A stretch of DNA of 64,000 bases from Pacificispira sp965223125 (lineage in GTDB: Bacteria; Pseudomonadota; Alphaproteobacteria; UBA8366; Aestuariispiraceae). Position 1 is the first letter of the stretch; each line of letters begins with the position of its first letter. Below are positions 1 through 8,504 of this stretch, one piece after another. Both the position numbers and the translations under genes were made by a program. The stretch is taken from the NCBI GenBank assembly GCA_965223125.1, contig OZ244984.1, forward strand, positions 3,348,001 through 3,412,000, written 5' to 3'. The notes under the pieces were generated by a model. That model was given only the letters and a program-made list of their open reading frames with translations. It was not told where the DNA came from and did no database searches.

Positions 1-320
1 TGCGGATTCGACTGCCAGCACGCCGGGGGGGGGATCCCTATCGGCGCAAGGTGATTACATTCCAGAACAGAATGGATGAGGCATTGCAGGCCGATCTAGT
101 AGGTGTACGGAAGATTGCGGAGGATAATTCCGATTTCGATCTGCGGTTTGACCCTGCGCATCCGGCAGCGAATGCCGACGGCTATGTCCAGCTTCCCAAT
201 GTCAGCACCCTGGTCGAAAGCATGGATATGCGGGAAGCCAACCGCAGCTATCAGGCGAACCTTCGGGTCGTGGAAACGGCCAAGAGCATGTACAGCCAGA
301 CTGTCAGCATCCTGCGCTAG
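1..320 (+). CDS. flgC: Flagellar basal-body rod protein FlgC, 3' part, with apparent frameshift
   Basis: FlgC builds the proximal rod of the flagellar basal body. The 3' part reads as FlgC: a DPYRRKVITFQ stretch, then AHPAANADGYVQLPNVSTLVESMDMREANRSYQ split over the middle, and a C-terminal helix ending in SILR, the typical rod-protein tail. The start lies before the window. Upstream of a run of nine G (25-33) the FlgC-like residues ADSTASTPGG sit in frame 2, but downstream they continue in frame 3. Eight G would join the two. So either the assembly has one extra G or the gene carries a real frameshift. fliE follows after 81 bases, as in many alphaproteobacterial flgB-flgC-fliE operons. Family call is firm; intactness is open. 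Confidence 0.88.
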   Translation, partial: RIRLPARRGGDPYRRKVITFQNRMDEALQADLVGVRKIAEDNSDFDLRFDPAHPAANADGYVQLPNVSTLVESMDMREANRSYQANLRVVETAKSMYSQTVSILR

Positions 321-401
321 ATACTGATGGGAAGCGGGATTGAGCCGGGTGCCGAGTCAGGTCTATAATATTGGTTCTTAGAGGCTTGGGGAGTAAAGGT
401 C

Positions 402-725
402 ATGGCGATTGATCCGATGACAGCCGCAGCGGCCTATCGCGCAAACGCGACCGGGCCGCGCGTGTTTGAGACCGGCAACCAGCCTGGTGGGGCTCAGCCC
501 TCAACCGGGTCGAGCTTCATGGATCTTGTCCGGGGGGCTGCTCAGGAGGCGGTGAAGGCAAATTATGCCGCAGAGGAAACCACTGCCCGCGCCATGGCCG
601 GGCAAGCAAATGTGACGGAGGTCGTCACCGCGCTTGCCAATGCCGAGTCCACCCTGAACACTGTTGTAACCGTCCGCGACCGCGTGATTTCCGCCTATCA
701 GGAAATCCTGCGCATGCCGATCTGA
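402..725 (+). CDS. fliE: Flagellar hook-basal body complex protein FliE
   Basis: FliE is the small export-substrate adaptor between the MS ring and the rod. The 107-residue product has the usual length. Its variable N-terminus is followed by SSFMDLVRGAAQEAV and a conserved C-terminal half with TEVVTALANAESTLNTVVTVRD and AYQEILRMPI, the FliE signature. A GGGGAG box lies about ten bases before the ATG. It follows flgC in the same direction and probably in the same transcript. fliQ, which often follows fliE, is absent here; the next gene is an unrelated amine oxidase, so the flagellar operon seems to end at fliE. Confidence 0.95.
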   Translation: MAIDPMTAAAAYRANATGPRVFETGNQPGGAQPSTGSSFMDLVRGAAQEAVKANYAAEETTARAMAGQANVTEVVTALANAESTLNTVVTVRDRVISAYQEILRMPI

Positions 726-851
726 CGGAACGCAGGTTTTTCCTACAAGAGGCGCAATGATAATGTGCTCGGTGCTGACCGCCGCCCCCTTGACCGGGGC
801 GGCGTTCTCGTTGGTATATGCATCCTCCATCTGGAAGGAATCCTCACCTGG

Positions 852-2546
852 ATGGAGTATTCGCCCCGCATGTTGAAGGTACTTAATATGACCGAAGCGC
901 CGGTGACCCTTTTCGGCCCCGATTTCCCCTTTGCCTATGATGACTGGATTACTCATCCGGACGGGCTAGGGCGAATTCCCGCCGCGTGCCATGGGGCAAA
1001 GGTGGCAGTGATCGGGGCGGGGCTGTCCGGTCTGGTCGCCGGGTATGAGTTGATGCGCATGGGGTTGCATCCGGTTTTCTACGAATCGGGGCAATTGGGC
1101 GGTCGACTGCGCTCCCAGCCGTTCGAGGGCGCGGAGGATATCGTCGCTGAACTGGGCGGCATGCGCTTTCCCGTTTCCGGCACCGGCTTCTATCACTATG
1201 CGAGTATGCTGGGGCTGGAAAGCCGTCCTTTCCCGAATCCGATGACCAAGGCGGCGGGTTCGACCGTGATCGATCTGGAGGGCGAGACCCATTATGCCGA
1301 ACGCATGGAGGATCTGCCGCCGCTGTTCCACGAAGTCGCCGCCGCCTACGATCAGGCGCTGGAGGAGGGCGCGCGATTCAGCGACCTGAAAGCGGCAATC
1401 ACCGCGCGGGACCGTGCCGCTATCAAGCGCATATGGGATCCGCTGGTACGGGAATGGGACGAGCGGACATTCTATGACTTCGTGGCTTCGTCACCGGCCT
1501 TTCAGCGCCTGAGCTTCCGTCATCGCGAGGTGTTCGGGCAGGTCGGATTCGGCACCGGTGGATGGGATTCGGATTTCCCGAACTCGATGCTGGAAATCCT
1601 GCGTGTCAATGTCACTGATTGCGACAGTAACCAGCGGTTCTTCGTCGGCGGGGTGGAGCGTTTGCCACAGGGATTATGGCGGCGCGCATCGGATAGCGGC
1701 GTTCACTGGCCAGCGGGGACGAGTCTGCAATCACTGAATGATGGCGGGCCGCGACCGGGTGCGAAGCGCATCCGTCGGCTGGGGGATGGTCGGATCGGTG
1801 TCACCGACCGCTGGGGGCGGGAGGAGGGATTCGATGCCGTTGTTGCCACCTGCCAGAGCTGGCTTCTGACAACAGCCATCGAAACCGAGGAAACCCTGTT
1901 CAGTCAGAAGCTCTGGATGGCGCTGGACCGCACCCGGTACATGCAGTCGTCAAAGACATTCATCATGGTCGACCGCCCGTTCTGGCGCGAGCGCGACCCA
2001 GCAACCGGACGGTTTCCGCTATCCATGACGCTGACCGACCGGCTGACGCGGGGAACCTATCTGTTCGACAACGGACCGGGCCGTCCGGGCGTGATCTGCC
2101 TGACCTATTCCTGGATGTCGGATGCGCTGAAGATGCTGCCCCTGCCGGTGGAGCGACGGGTCGAACTGGCACTATCCTCGCTGCGCAAGATCTATCCGGC
2201 GCTGGATATCGAAAAGCATATCATAGGCGATCCGATCACGGTCAGTTGGGAGGCGGACCCGAATTTTCTCGGGGCATTCAAGGGCGCGTTGCCGGGACAC
2301 TATCGCTACAATCATCGGATGTTCGGTCATTTCATGCAACGGAACCTGCCACCCGGGGAAAAGGGGATTTTCCTGGCTGGTGATGATGTAAGCTGGACCC
2401 CGGCCTGGGCCGAGGGGGCGGTGCAGACGGCCCTGAATGCGGTCTGGGGCGTGATGACCCATCTGGGCGGAGAGGCCCCGAAGTCGAATCCCGGTCCTGG
2501 TGAGGCTTATCCAGAATGGGGCCCGTTGCTGCTGGAGGACGGGTGA
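852..2546 (+). CDS. Flavin-containing monoamine oxidase family protein
   Basis: A 564-residue FAD-dependent amine or amino-acid oxidase. Near the N-terminus it has the dinucleotide-binding segment VAVIGAGLSGLVAGYELM followed by an acidic residue (VFYES) and GGRLRS, the typical FAD GG-doublet region. Near the C-terminus GIFLAGDDVSWTPAWAEGA is the second FAD motif of this family. Such enzymes oxidise amines or L-amino acids to imines and release hydrogen peroxide; the length and layout resemble tryptophan 2-monooxygenase and L-amino-acid oxidases, but the substrate cannot be read from sequence. Start at 852 was chosen for a GGAAGGA box 12 bases upstream; ATGs at 870 and 888 are alternatives. 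It stands alone between fliE and clpP. Confidence 0.85.
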   Translation: MEYSPRMLKVLNMTEAPVTLFGPDFPFAYDDWITHPDGLGRIPAACHGAKVAVIGAGLSGLVAGYELMRMGLHPVFYESGQLGGRLRSQPFEGAEDIVAELGGMRFPVSGTGFYHYASMLGLESRPFPNPMTKAAGSTVIDLEGETHYAERMEDLPPLFHEVAAAYDQALEEGARFSDLKAAITARDRAAIKRIWDPLVREWDERTFYDFVASSPAFQRLSFRHREVFGQVGFGTGGWDSDFPNSMLEILRVNVTDCDSNQRFFVGGVERLPQGLWRRASDSGVHWPAGTSLQSLNDGGPRPGAKRIRRLGDGRIGVTDRWGREEGFDAVVATCQSWLLTTAIETEETLFSQKLWMALDRTRYMQSSKTFIMVDRPFWRERDPATGRFPLSMTLTDRLTRGTYLFDNGPGRPGVICLTYSWMSDALKMLPLPVERRVELALSSLRKIYPALDIEKHIIGDPITVSWEADPNFLGAFKGALPGHYRYNHRMFGHFMQRNLPPGEKGIFLAGDDVSWTPAWAEGAVQTALNAVWGVMTHLGGEAPKSNPGPGEAYPEWGPLLLEDG

Positions 2547-2715
2547 GACTTGGGACGGGCGGATCGATTTCCTGTGGACAGGGTCTTTACATCCCGGCGT
2601 GAGCGCTTAACTCTGGCACTCGCTGACCCCCGGACGGGCGGGCAGCCTTGGGTTCGGGTTTGCTAAGGCAGCCCGACAGGTCATTGATACTGGTTTTAGG
2701 GAGCACCGATTACAC

Positions 2716-3351
2716 ATGCGCGATCCGGTCGATATCTACATGAACACGCTGGTGCCGATGGTGGTCGAACAGACCAACCGCGGTGAACGCGCCTATGACA
2801 TCTATTCGCGCCTGCTGAAGGAGCGGATCATCTTTCTGACGGGCGGGATCGACGATCATGTCGCCAGCCTGATCTGTGCCCAGTTGCTGTTCCTCGAATC
2901 GGAAAGCCCTGGCAAGGACATCTCCTTCTATATCAATTCGCCGGGCGGGGTCGTGACCTCGGCTCTGTCGGTCTATGACACGATGCAGTATATCCGCTGT
3001 GATGTTTCCACCGTATGCCTTGGCCAAGCTGCCTCAGCCGGGTCGCTGCTGCTGATGGCTGGGCAGGCAGGCAAGCGCTATTCGCTGCCGCAAAGCCGGA
3101 TCATGGTTCACCAGCCTTCCGGTGGCGCGCAGGGTCAGGCGACGGATATCGAGATCCAGGCGCGGGAAATCCTGCGCATCCGCTCGATCCTGAACGGGCT
3201 CTATGTAAAGCACAGCGGGCGCAAGCTTTCGGAGATCGAAGCCGCGATGGAGCGCGACAAGTTCATGAGCGCGACCGAAGCGAAGGAGTTCGGGCTGATC
3301 GACGAAGTGGTCGAAACGCGACCGATCCCCGAATCCGATTCGGATGCCTGA
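2716..3351 (+). CDS. clpP: ATP-dependent Clp protease proteolytic subunit ClpP
   Basis: ClpP is the serine protease core that degrades proteins fed to it by ClpX or ClpA. The 211-residue protein has the full catalytic triad: Ser107 in CLGQAASAGS, His132 in IMVHQPSGG and Asp181 in AMERDKFMSA. FYINSPGG and the handle region are also typical. The short N-terminus (MRDPVDIYMNTLVPMVVEQ) is usual for alphaproteobacteria. An AGGGAG stretch lies about 12 bases upstream of the ATG. clpX lies 309 bases downstream in the same direction, and a strong hairpin just after clpP suggests separate expression. Confidence 0.98.
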   Translation: MRDPVDIYMNTLVPMVVEQTNRGERAYDIYSRLLKERIIFLTGGIDDHVASLICAQLLFLESESPGKDISFYINSPGGVVTSALSVYDTMQYIRCDVSTVCLGQAASAGSLLLMAGQAGKRYSLPQSRIMVHQPSGGAQGQATDIEIQAREILRIRSILNGLYVKHSGRKLSEIEAAMERDKFMSATEAKEFGLIDEVVETRPIPESDSDA

Positions 3352-3359
3352 GGGTTGAT

Positions 3360-3398
3360 TCATCCTCTCCGGGGCGGTATCTGACCCGGAGAGGATGA
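3360..3398 (+). terminator. Strong hairpin after clpP
   Basis: A perfect 14-bp inverted repeat (TCATCCTCTCCGGG at 3360-3373, its complement at 3385-3398) with an 11-base loop sits nine bases after the clpP stop codon. There is no clear T-run after it, so it may act as an RNA 3'-end stabiliser or weak terminator rather than a classical intrinsic terminator. Confidence 0.65.
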
Positions 3399-3660
3399 TC
3401 CTCTGACCCTGGTTCGGGATATCACGGGTTCCTGCCCGGATCGGGCCAAAGCGCCATATTTCAGGAATTTACCGGCTCGGGGAGACCCAGAACGGCATGC
3501 CTTATCCGCCTGTTCGTGACCGAATTGCGACAGAACCACGGAAATCCGCGATTTTCCGTTTGAGGGGGTGGGTCGCTAGGTCTACCATGTTTTGTGATCA
3601 GAGTTCGGTGTCGCGGCGTCGGACTGAAGTGGAAAAGATCGGCAACGATCCGGAGATACA
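3399..3660. other. clpP-clpX intergenic region
   Basis: After the hairpin about 260 bases hold no convincing gene. The stretch presumably carries the clpX promoter and leader. I could not find a convincing sigma-70 or sigma-32 motif by eye. No good Shine-Dalgarno sequence precedes clpX beyond a GGAG at about 3651-3654. Confidence 0.4.
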
Positions 3661-4929
3661 ATGAGCAAATCCAGCGGCAGCGACGGTAAGAATACGCTCT
3701 ACTGCTCCTTTTGCGGCAAGAGCCAGCATGAAGTACGCAAGCTGATCGCCGGACCGACCGTGTTCATTTGCGACGAATGCGTCGAATTGTGCATGGACAT
3801 CATTCGGGAAGATCACAAGACGAGCGTTTCCAAAACCTCTGACGGGGTACCGACCCCACAGGAAATCCGTCAGGTTCTTGACGACTATGTGATTGGTCAG
3901 GATTACGCCAAGCGCGTCCTGTCGGTGGCGGTCCACAATCACTACAAGCGCCTGGCACATGGCCAGAAGCAGAATGATGTCGAGTTGCAGAAATCGAACA
4001 TCCTGCTGGTTGGTCCGACGGGTTGCGGCAAGACGCTGCTAGCCCAGACGCTGGCGCGGATTCTGGACGTGCCTTTCACCATGGCCGATGCGACGACCCT
4101 GACCGAGGCCGGGTATGTCGGGGAGGATGTCGAGAACATCATCCTGAAATTGCTGCAATCGGCAGATTACAATGTCGAACGCGCCCAGCGTGGCATCGTT
4201 TATATTGACGAGGTCGACAAGATCAGCCGCAAGTCGGACAACCCGTCGATCACCCGGGATGTGTCGGGCGAAGGTGTGCAGCAGGCGCTGTTGAAGATCA
4301 TGGAAGGGACCGTCGCTTCGGTGCCGCCCCAGGGTGGGCGCAAACATCCGCAGCAGGAATTCCTGCAGGTCGACACGACGAACATCCTCTTCATTTGCGG
4401 TGGGGCCTTTTCCGGGCTTGAGAAAATCATCGCCTCTCGCGGCAAGGGATCGTCCATCGGTTTTGGAGCCGATGTGCGGTCTGCGGACGACCGGAAGGTT
4501 GGGGTGATCCTGCGCGAGGTCGAGCCGGAGGATATGCTGAAATTCGGCCTGATCCCGGAATTCGTCGGTCGCGTGCCGATGATCGCAACCCTGGAGGATC
4601 TGGATGAGGCGGCACTGATCGATATCCTGACCAAGCCGCGCAATGCGCTGGTGAAGCAGTATGCCAAGCTGTTCGAGATGGAGAATGTCGAGTTGCAGTT
4701 CACGACCGATGCTCTGTCGGCAATCGCCAAACGGGCGATCGAACGCAAGACGGGTGCACGCGGCCTGCGTTCCATAATGGAAGCGATCCTGCTGGATACG
4801 ATGTACGATCTGCCGAGCCTTGATGGGGTCGAAGAGATCGTGGTCAACAAGGAAGTGGTCGAAGGTCGAGCGGAACCGCTCTACATCTATTCCGACCGCG
4901 GCAACGAGGTGGAAAGCAACGCCTCCTGA
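3661..4929 (+). CDS. clpX: ATP-dependent Clp protease ATP-binding subunit ClpX
   Basis: ClpX is the AAA+ unfoldase that recognises tagged proteins and threads them into ClpP. The 422-residue protein starts with the C4 zinc-binding domain (Cys15, Cys18, Cys37, Cys40), then the AAA+ domain with Walker A GPTGCGKT at 118-125, Walker B IVYIDEVDKI, and sensor-2 ERKTGARGLRSIMEAILLD. Length and motifs match the family. It is followed by a strong terminator, so lon is transcribed separately. Confidence 0.99.
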   Translation: MSKSSGSDGKNTLYCSFCGKSQHEVRKLIAGPTVFICDECVELCMDIIREDHKTSVSKTSDGVPTPQEIRQVLDDYVIGQDYAKRVLSVAVHNHYKRLAHGQKQNDVELQKSNILLVGPTGCGKTLLAQTLARILDVPFTMADATTLTEAGYVGEDVENIILKLLQSADYNVERAQRGIVYIDEVDKISRKSDNPSITRDVSGEGVQQALLKIMEGTVASVPPQGGRKHPQQEFLQVDTTNILFICGGAFSGLEKIIASRGKGSSIGFGADVRSADDRKVGVILREVEPEDMLKFGLIPEFVGRVPMIATLEDLDEAALIDILTKPRNALVKQYAKLFEMENVELQFTTDALSAIAKRAIERKTGARGLRSIMEAILLDTMYDLPSLDGVEEIVVNKEVVEGRAEPLYIYSDRGNEVESNAS

Positions 4930-4947
4930 TTCGTTGAATGGATCGTG

Positions 4948-4979
4948 GGTCGTCCTGAACTGACCGGTTCAGGACGACC
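4948..4979 (+). terminator. Intrinsic terminator after clpX
   Basis: A perfect 13-bp stem (GGTCGTCCTGAAC at 4948-4960, complement at 4967-4979) with a six-base loop is followed by TTCTCTATT. It lies 19 bases after the clpX stop. Confidence 0.9.
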
Positions 4980-5055
4980 TTCTCTATTATGCTTTTCCCT
5001 CGCGGTTTTCCGGGGCATGGGGCTGATGATTTCTGTGGAAAACCGTCAGCCCTTG

Positions 5056-5085
5056 CTTGAAGTGGCGGGCGAAGCCCCCCACTAT
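5056..5085 (+). promoter_or_regulatory. Sigma-32-like heat-shock promoter upstream of lon
   Basis: CTTGAAG at 5056-5062, a 14-base spacer and CCCCACTAT at 5077-5085 match the sigma-32 consensus (CTTGAAA, 11-15 bases, CCCCATNT) in 13 of the positions that matter most. It lies about 185 bases upstream of the lon ATG and after the clpX terminator. lon is a classical sigma-32 gene in proteobacteria, so the context supports it. The rest of the 4980-5270 interval looks like an untranslated leader; I saw no gene in it. Confidence 0.7.
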
Positions 5086-5270
5086 TATGACAGTACACTG
5101 GCTGATATCGTTCCTTCGGGGGATGCCTTGGGTTCTGTGTGGATCGACTGATCGGGTCGATGGGCACATTGGGTCGGATGCGCTCGGTCGCATCGAAGTT
5201 AACGACTCTCAGACAAACAACCGCCGGGGTTATCGGATGACCGATCCCTTGCGCGACATGGAGACTGCAG

Positions 5271-7688
5271 ATGCAAGAGTTGAAAACCGCCGTGGAGCTT
5301 CCCGTTCTTCCGCTGCGCGACATCGTCGTCTTCCCGCATATGATCGTCCCGCTTTTCGTGGGCCGCGACAAATCCGTTCGCGCCCTTGAGGATGTGATGC
5401 AGGATGACAAGCAGATCCTGCTCGTGACACAGAAGAATGCCGGGGAAGATGATCCCAAGGCGGAAGACATCTATGAAACCGGGACGGTCGCTACGGTCCT
5501 GCAACTTCTCAAGCTGCCGGATGGAACCGTGAAGGTGCTGGTGGAAGGGGTTCAGCGCGCCCGCATCGTTGATTTCACCGCGACCGAGGATTTTTTCCAG
5601 GTTCATGCCGAGATGATCGACGATCCGGAAGAGCCGGAGGCTGACCTTCAGGCGCTGAGCCGCGCCGTCGTCGGGCAGTTTGAACAGTATATCAAGCTGA
5701 ACAAGAAGGTTCCGGCGGAGGTGATGATCTCCATCAACCAGATCGCCGAGCCGTCACGGCTGGCCGATACGGTGGCGCAGCATCTGACGTTGAAGATTTC
5801 GGACAAGCAGGATCTGCTGGAACTGGAATCCGTCACGGAGCGGATGGAGAAGATTTTTGGTTTCATGGAAGGCGAAATCAGCGTCCTTCAGGTCGAAAAG
5901 CGCATCCGCAACCGCGTCAAGCGGCAGATGGAGAAGACCCAGCGCGAATACTACCTGAATGAGCAGATGAAGGCGATACAGAAGGAACTGGGTGAAGGCG
6001 AGGACGGCAAGGACGAGTTGTCCGAACTGGAAGAGCAGATCGAAAAGACCCGTTTCACCAAGGAAGCCAAGGAAAAGGCCTATGCCGAGTTGAAGAAACT
6101 CCGGTCGATGAGCCCGATGTCGGCGGAAGCGACGGTGGTGCGCAACTATCTCGACTGGATGCTCTCTATTCCCTGGAAGAAGCGCTCCAAGGTCAAGACC
6201 GATTTGAGGGAAGCGCAGACGACGCTTGATGAGGACCATTACGGCCTCGAAAAAGTGAAGGAGCGCATTCTCGAATATCTCGCGGTGCAGGCGCGCCAGA
6301 AGAAACTGAAGGGGCCGATCCTCTGCCTCGTCGGGCCTCCGGGCGTCGGCAAGACCTCGCTTGGTAAGTCCATCGCGAAATCGACCGGGCGCGCTTTTGT
6401 GCGTATGAGCCTGGGCGGCGTGCGGGACGAATCCGAAATCCGGGGCCACCGGCGGACCTATATCGGCTCAATGCCGGGCAAGGTCCTTCAGGGCATGAAG
6501 AAGGCGAAGAAATCAAATCCTCTCTTCCTGTTGGACGAGATCGACAAGCTGGGTGCCGACTGGCGCGGCGATCCGTCTTCTGCGCTGCTGGAGGTTCTGG
6601 ATCCGGAACAGAACAGCACGTTCAACGACCATTATCTGGAAGTCGATTACGACCTGTCCGACGTGATGTTCGTGACGACGGCCAATACCTTGCGCATGCC
6701 GCAGCCGCTGATGGACCGCATGGAAATCATCCGAATCCCCGGTTATACAGAGGATGAGAAGGTTGAGATCGCCAAGCGTCATCTGATCTCGAAACAGCGT
6801 GAGGAAAATGGTCTTACCGAGAAGGAATGGATCGTTACCGATGCGGCCCTCCACGACCTGATCCGCTATTACACGCGGGAAGCGGGGGTGCGGAATCTGG
6901 AACGTGAAATCGCCAATCTGGCCCGCAAGTCGATCAAGGAGATCATGCTGGGCGAAAAGACGTCGGTGACGGTTGATGCCGATAATCTGGGCGACTATGC
7001 CGGTATCCGGAAGTTCCGTTTCGGGGAGATCGAGGAGCAGGATCTGGTCGGTGTCGTCACCGGTCTGGCCTGGACCGAGGTTGGTGGCGAGTTGCTGTCC
7101 ATTGAAGGCGTCCTCGTCCCGGGCAAGGGACGGGTCACAAAGACCGGGAAGCTGGGCGATGTGATGCAGGAGTCGATTCAAGCGGCTGAGAACCTGATCA
7201 AGAGTCGCGCGGTTTCCTTCGGGATAAAGCCAACGATCTTCAACAAGCACGATATCCATGTCCATGTGCCGGAAGGCGCGACACCGAAGGACGGGCCGTC
7301 TGCCGGGGTTGCGATGGTGACCTCCATCGTCTCCATCTTGACGGGTGTTCCTGTGCGGCGCGATGTTGCAATGACCGGGGAAATCACCCTGCGCGGGCGT
7401 GTTCTGCCTATCGGTGGCTTGAAGGAAAAACTGCTGGCCGCATTGCGGGGGGGAATCAAGACAGTCCTGATTCCGAAGGACAACGAGAAGGATCTGGCCG
7501 ATATTCCGGACAATGTGAAGAAGGGCATGACGATCATTCCGGTCGGTACGGTTGATGAAGTCCTGGGTCATGCGCTGGTATCATCGCTTGTGCCCATCGA
7601 ATGGTCCGGTGAGGATCAGGAGAAGGCGGATATGATCGTCACGGGTGGCGAATCGGCCGATGACCGTGACGGAGTGATGACGCACTGA
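5271..7688 (+). CDS. lon: Endopeptidase La (Lon protease)
   Basis: Lon is a cytoplasmic AAA+ protease that removes misfolded and some regulatory proteins. The 805-residue protein shows the N-terminal substrate-binding domain (LPVLPLRDIVVFPHMIVPL), a central coiled-coil region, Walker A GPPGVGKT at 355-362, Walker B PLFLLDEIDKLG, and the C-terminal protease domain with the catalytic dyad Ser677 (DGPSAGVAM) and Lys720 (GGLKEKLLAA). The Ser-Lys spacing equals that of E. coli Lon. The gene has its own heat-shock-like promoter and is closed by an intrinsic terminator. Confidence 0.99.
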   Translation: MQELKTAVELPVLPLRDIVVFPHMIVPLFVGRDKSVRALEDVMQDDKQILLVTQKNAGEDDPKAEDIYETGTVATVLQLLKLPDGTVKVLVEGVQRARIVDFTATEDFFQVHAEMIDDPEEPEADLQALSRAVVGQFEQYIKLNKKVPAEVMISINQIAEPSRLADTVAQHLTLKISDKQDLLELESVTERMEKIFGFMEGEISVLQVEKRIRNRVKRQMEKTQREYYLNEQMKAIQKELGEGEDGKDELSELEEQIEKTRFTKEAKEKAYAELKKLRSMSPMSAEATVVRNYLDWMLSIPWKKRSKVKTDLREAQTTLDEDHYGLEKVKERILEYLAVQARQKKLKGPILCLVGPPGVGKTSLGKSIAKSTGRAFVRMSLGGVRDESEIRGHRRTYIGSMPGKVLQGMKKAKKSNPLFLLDEIDKLGADWRGDPSSALLEVLDPEQNSTFNDHYLEVDYDLSDVMFVTTANTLRMPQPLMDRMEIIRIPGYTEDEKVEIAKRHLISKQREENGLTEKEWIVTDAALHDLIRYYTREAGVRNLEREIANLARKSIKEIMLGEKTSVTVDADNLGDYAGIRKFRFGEIEEQDLVGVVTGLAWTEVGGELLSIEGVLVPGKGRVTKTGKLGDVMQESIQAAENLIKSRAVSFGIKPTIFNKHDIHVHVPEGATPKDGPSAGVAMVTSIVSILTGVPVRRDVAMTGEITLRGRVLPIGGLKEKLLAALRGGIKTVLIPKDNEKDLADIPDNVKKGMTIIPVGTVDEVLGHALVSSLVPIEWSGEDQEKADMIVTGGESADDRDGVMTH

Positions 7689-7731
7689 ATTATGACATTC
7701 CCCGGAATGTTCCGGGAAAAGCGAATGACGA

Positions 7732-7760
7732 AACGCCGGTGCTCCATCACCGGCGTTTTG
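7732..7760 (+). terminator. Intrinsic terminator after lon
   Basis: A perfect 10-bp stem AACGCCGGTG (7732-7741) with loop CTCCAT and complement at 7748-7757, followed by a short T-rich tail (TTTTGTATT). Confidence 0.92.
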
Positions 7761-7848
7761 TATTCCCATGAGGTGTGACAGCGGTCACTTTCATTTCTAA
7801 GAATTCTTAAAAAGCCGCAGAAAACCGGGGAAAATCCGGTGTTTCGCG

Positions 7849-7878
7849 TTGACGGCGGTCCTGGAATACCCTTACACT
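7849..7878 (+). promoter_or_regulatory. Sigma-70-like promoter for the HU gene
   Basis: TTGACG at 7849-7854 and TACACT at 7873-7878 are 18 bases apart. They lie 60-90 bases before the HU start codon, in a stretch without other genes. Confidence 0.65.
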
Positions 7879-7938
7879 CTGCCTCGTTCGGATAATCCTA
7901 TCCACCTATTAACATCCCGAAACATCAGGGGGGTTCCA

Positions 7939-8211
7939 GTGAACAAAAACGATCTCGTCGCAGCCGTTGCCGATTCTGCCGGCCTTTCCAAGGCCGATGC
8001 CGCCAAGGCAGTGGATGGCGTTCTCGAAGCCATTACCGGTCAATTGAAGGCCGGTGAAGAAGTCCGCATCGTCGGGTTCGGCACCTTTGCCGTCAGCAAG
8101 CGCGCCGCCTCCAAGGGCCGCAACCCGCAGACCGGTGCGGAAATTGACATTCCGGCGTCCAACCAGCCGAAATTCAAGGCAGGCAAAGCGCTGAAGGATG
8201 CGGTGAACTGA
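7939..8211 (+). CDS. hup: DNA-binding protein HU
   Basis: HU is a small dimeric nucleoid protein that bends DNA. The GTG start at 7939 gives a 90-residue protein beginning VNKNDLVAAVAD (Met in the cell), the normal HU start; a longer reading frame to 7849 would overlap the promoter and has no family match. The protein has the conserved FGTFAVSKRAASKGRNPQTG arm region and ends in FKAGKALKDAVN. An AGGGGGG box precedes the GTG. It follows lon, an order common in proteobacteria. Confidence 0.97.
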   Translation: MNKNDLVAAVADSAGLSKADAAKAVDGVLEAITGQLKAGEEVRIVGFGTFAVSKRAASKGRNPQTGAEIDIPASNQPKFKAGKALKDAVN

Positions 8212-8250
8212 TCATCGACATCTTCCGGCATTTCAGCCGGACGAGTTTTG

Positions 8251-8290
8251 AAACCGACCGCTTCCGAATTCCGGATCGGTCGGTTTCTTT
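8251..8290 (+). terminator. Intrinsic terminator after the HU gene
   Basis: A 10-bp stem AAACCGACCG (8251-8260) pairs with CGGTCGGTTT (8277-8286), and the loop can pair further through the EcoRI-like centre. CTTTT follows. Confidence 0.9.
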
Positions 8291-8346
8291 TAGTGAAAAG
8301 CAATGTTTGAACCTTGCGGGAAGCCGCGCTATAGGAACCACATCAA

Positions 8347-8422
8347 GGGCGGTTAGCTCAGCTGGGAGAGCATCTCGTTTACACCGAGAGGGTCGGCGGT
8401 TCGATCCCGTCACCGCCCACCA
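8347..8422 (+). tRNA. tRNA-Val (anticodon UAC)
   Basis: A 76-base cloverleaf. The acceptor arms GGGCGGT and ACCGCCC pair, the D-arm has TAGCTCAGCTGGGAGAGC, the anticodon loop is TTTACAC giving UAC, and the T-arm has GGTTCGATCCC. CCA is encoded at 8420-8422. Six T follow at once and may serve as the terminator. It is transcribed in the same direction as the HU gene, after that gene's terminator. Confidence 0.98.
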
Positions 8423-8504
8423 TTTTTTCACGACGCGCGATCACCGTTTATACCGGTCTGCCAATAGGCCGATGGAACAAATCGGTATTGAGCATGGAGA
8501 TGCG

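Noticed and set aside
2547..2715. A sigma-32 promoter for clpP
   Set aside because: CTTG-like words exist, but no CCCCAT-like box at proper spacing was found.
6513..7571. A 352-codon open frame on the minus strand opposite lon
   Set aside because: Mirror of the lon protease domain; no homology visible.
7849..7938. An N-terminal extension of HU
   Set aside because: It covers the promoter and no HU protein has such a segment; the GTG at 7939 gives the exact family start.
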